In this document: piece by piece, positions 6,665 through 7,353 of the stretch
How the letters are laid out: every line of letters starts with the position of its first letter
How positions within the stretch are numbered: the stretch's first letter is position 1
Translations under genes and position numbers: made by a program
Source: Streptomyces sp. NRRL S-350
GTDB lineage: Bacteria > Actinomycetota > Actinomycetes > Streptomycetales > Streptomycetaceae
Assembly (NCBI RefSeq): GCF_000719705.1
Contig: NZ_JOHO01000119.1
Coordinates: 1-7,353, forward strand
Length of the DNA: 7,353 bases
Reading direction: 5' to 3'
The notes under the pieces: model-generated
The model's database searches: none
What the model was told of the DNA's origin: nothing
The model's input: only the letters and a program-made list of their open reading frames with translations

Positions 6665-7147
6665 TTGCCGAAGCCCGAGTTCGTCTTGATCCGCGTCGAG
6701 GCCCCGCCCGAGGCGCCCGCTCAGGTCGCTGTCGTTCTCGGTGAGACCGGCATCCCCGCCGGGTTGATCGGCTACGAGTACCGGCCGCTGGATGAGCCGG
6801 TGTTCCTCGGGGAGATCGGTGAGCGGGGGCTGGTCGCCATCGCTACGAGTGGCCTGTTCGGACGCATCGCCGTCGCCGTCGCCACTGGTCACATGGTGCA
6901 GATTCCCACGATCGATTCCGCGAGGGCCCGGCACGTCAACAGCGATCTCGGCTCCTTCAACCAGTGTGTGGCCGCGGTGATCGAACGCTTCCCGTTCTAT
7001 GCGGACGGCGACGAGGACAGGTACGAGGAGGTGGCGGAAGAGCTTCGCGATCTCATCTCCGGCATCGACGAGACCGCTCTCGCGGACAACGGGTTCTGGG
7101 AGACCTCATGCCACTGGCCTGCAAAGGTCGTGCTGGGCCGACATTAG
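6665..7147 (+). CDS. SUKH-4-family immunity-like protein, frame-disrupted at the 5' end
   Basis: SUKH proteins neutralise toxins of polymorphic/contact-dependent systems by binding them in the cytoplasm. The frame reads KPEFVLIRVE, GIPAGLIGYEYRPL, then GLVAIATSGLFGRIAVAVAT, and VNSDLGSFNQCVAAVIERFP followed by an acidic helix (DEDRYEEVAEELRDLI). The order 'hydrophobic strand, G-x-I-x-V strand, VN-x-x-L-x-x-F-x-x-C helix' is what I associate with SUKH-4; the assignment is from memory. The frame is open from 6410, but codon use before about 6650 does not fit this frame, so TTG 6665 (160 aa) is the conservative start and probably not the original one. After GFWET the residues SCHWPAKVVLGRH look unrelated to the family, so the C-terminus seems lost. 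No toxin gene is visible nearby. Function after this damage is doubtful. Confidence 0.55.
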   Translation: MPKPEFVLIRVEAPPEAPAQVAVVLGETGIPAGLIGYEYRPLDEPVFLGEIGERGLVAIATSGLFGRIAVAVATGHMVQIPTIDSARARHVNSDLGSFNQCVAAVIERFPFYADGDEDRYEEVAEELRDLISGIDETALADNGFWETSCHWPAKVVLGRH

Positions 7148-7166
7148 CGGCGCTGGAAGGTCACTG

Positions 7167-7230
7167 GACGCCGTCTCCCTGACCCAATCTTTCGCAATTC
7201 TGCGAAAGATTGGGTCAGGGAGACGGCGTC
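7167..7230 (+). terminator. Perfect 30-bp inverted repeat with 4-base loop, probable bidirectional terminator
   Basis: Bases 7167-7196 are the exact reverse complement of 7201-7230, with ATTC as the loop. The inner part is AT-richer (CCCAATCTTTCGCA), the outer part GC-rich. An outer pair CACTGG (7162-7167) / CCAGTG (7236-7241) extends it with a 5-base bulge on one side. It lies between the stops of two convergent genes (7147 and 7264), the normal place of a shared terminator. Thirty uninterrupted pairs is far beyond what termination needs, so two abutting ends of a small mobile element are an alternative. Confidence 0.7.
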
Positions 7231-7263
7231 ACGAGCCAGTGGACGTCGGAGCCTCCGGCGCGG

Positions 7264-7353
7264 TCAGGGGGCGGTCGTGGTCAGTCTGGGGTCGTTCGCG
7301 TAGACGGGGTTGTCCTGGCGTTCGTACTGGGACAGTGCCAGGCCCATGCAGAA
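7264..7353 (-). CDS. 3' end of an unidentified gene (cut by window edge)
   Basis: The minus strand is open from the window edge to a TGA at 7266-7264 and encodes the last 29 residues, FCMGLALSQYERQDNP and then VYANDPRLTTTAP. Third codon positions are almost all G or C, which supports real coding. I do not recognise the family. It converges on the SUKH-like gene, with the long inverted repeat in between. Confidence 0.6.
   Translation of the reverse strand, partial: FCMGLALSQYERQDNPVYANDPRLTTTAP

Noticed and set aside
1..7353. CRISPR array, tRNA, rRNA or prophage
   Set aside because: No spaced direct repeats, cloverleaf, rRNA-like stretch or phage genes were seen; the only tandem repeat is the coding 18-bp linker.

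Overview
The window is very GC-rich. Real genes can be told from their shadows by almost exclusive G or C in the third codon position. GTG starts, PQQ-type beta-propeller protein kinases and RsbW-like ATPase relatives all point to Streptomyces or a close actinomycete. Nothing in the window fixes the species.

Layout. At the left edge is the start of a small membrane-protein gene on the minus strand (113 down to 1, cut by the window). It diverges from a broken gene for an RsbW-like serine-kinase/ATPase (about 285-729) that can be read only by changing frame twice. A 266-base gap, which should contain the operon promoter, leads to the core of the window: three co-directional genes at 996-3197, 3194-5314 and 5340-6182. 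The first two encode paralogous receptor-like Ser/Thr kinases, each with an N-terminal kinase, a twin-arginine hydrophobic segment and a C-terminal PQQ-like beta-propeller. Their ORFs overlap by ATGA. The third encodes a single-pass membrane protein with a Pro-rich cytoplasmic tail, a Thr/Ala repeat linker and a C-terminal outer domain that resembles DUF3558-type secreted domains. The three products could form one envelope-sensing unit, with two sensor kinases and a membrane partner; this is inference.

After the operon, 6183-6474 holds a possible IS5-type transposase end, a 9-bp hairpin that may terminate the operon, and a lower-GC stretch. From 6475 to 7147 there is a SUKH-4-like immunity-protein gene whose 5' part lies in two other frames and whose C-terminus looks cut short. 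It is followed by a perfect 30-bp inverted repeat with a 4-base loop (7167-7230). This lies between the SUKH gene and the 3' end of an unidentified minus-strand gene (7264-7353, cut by the window), as expected for a bidirectional terminator.

The most interesting points are the internal twin-arginine motifs in both kinases, the two-kinase plus membrane-protein module, the 18-base palindrome on the stop codon of the second kinase, the giant palindrome at the right, and the fact that both flanking genes, but not the operon, are each broken at two C-runs.
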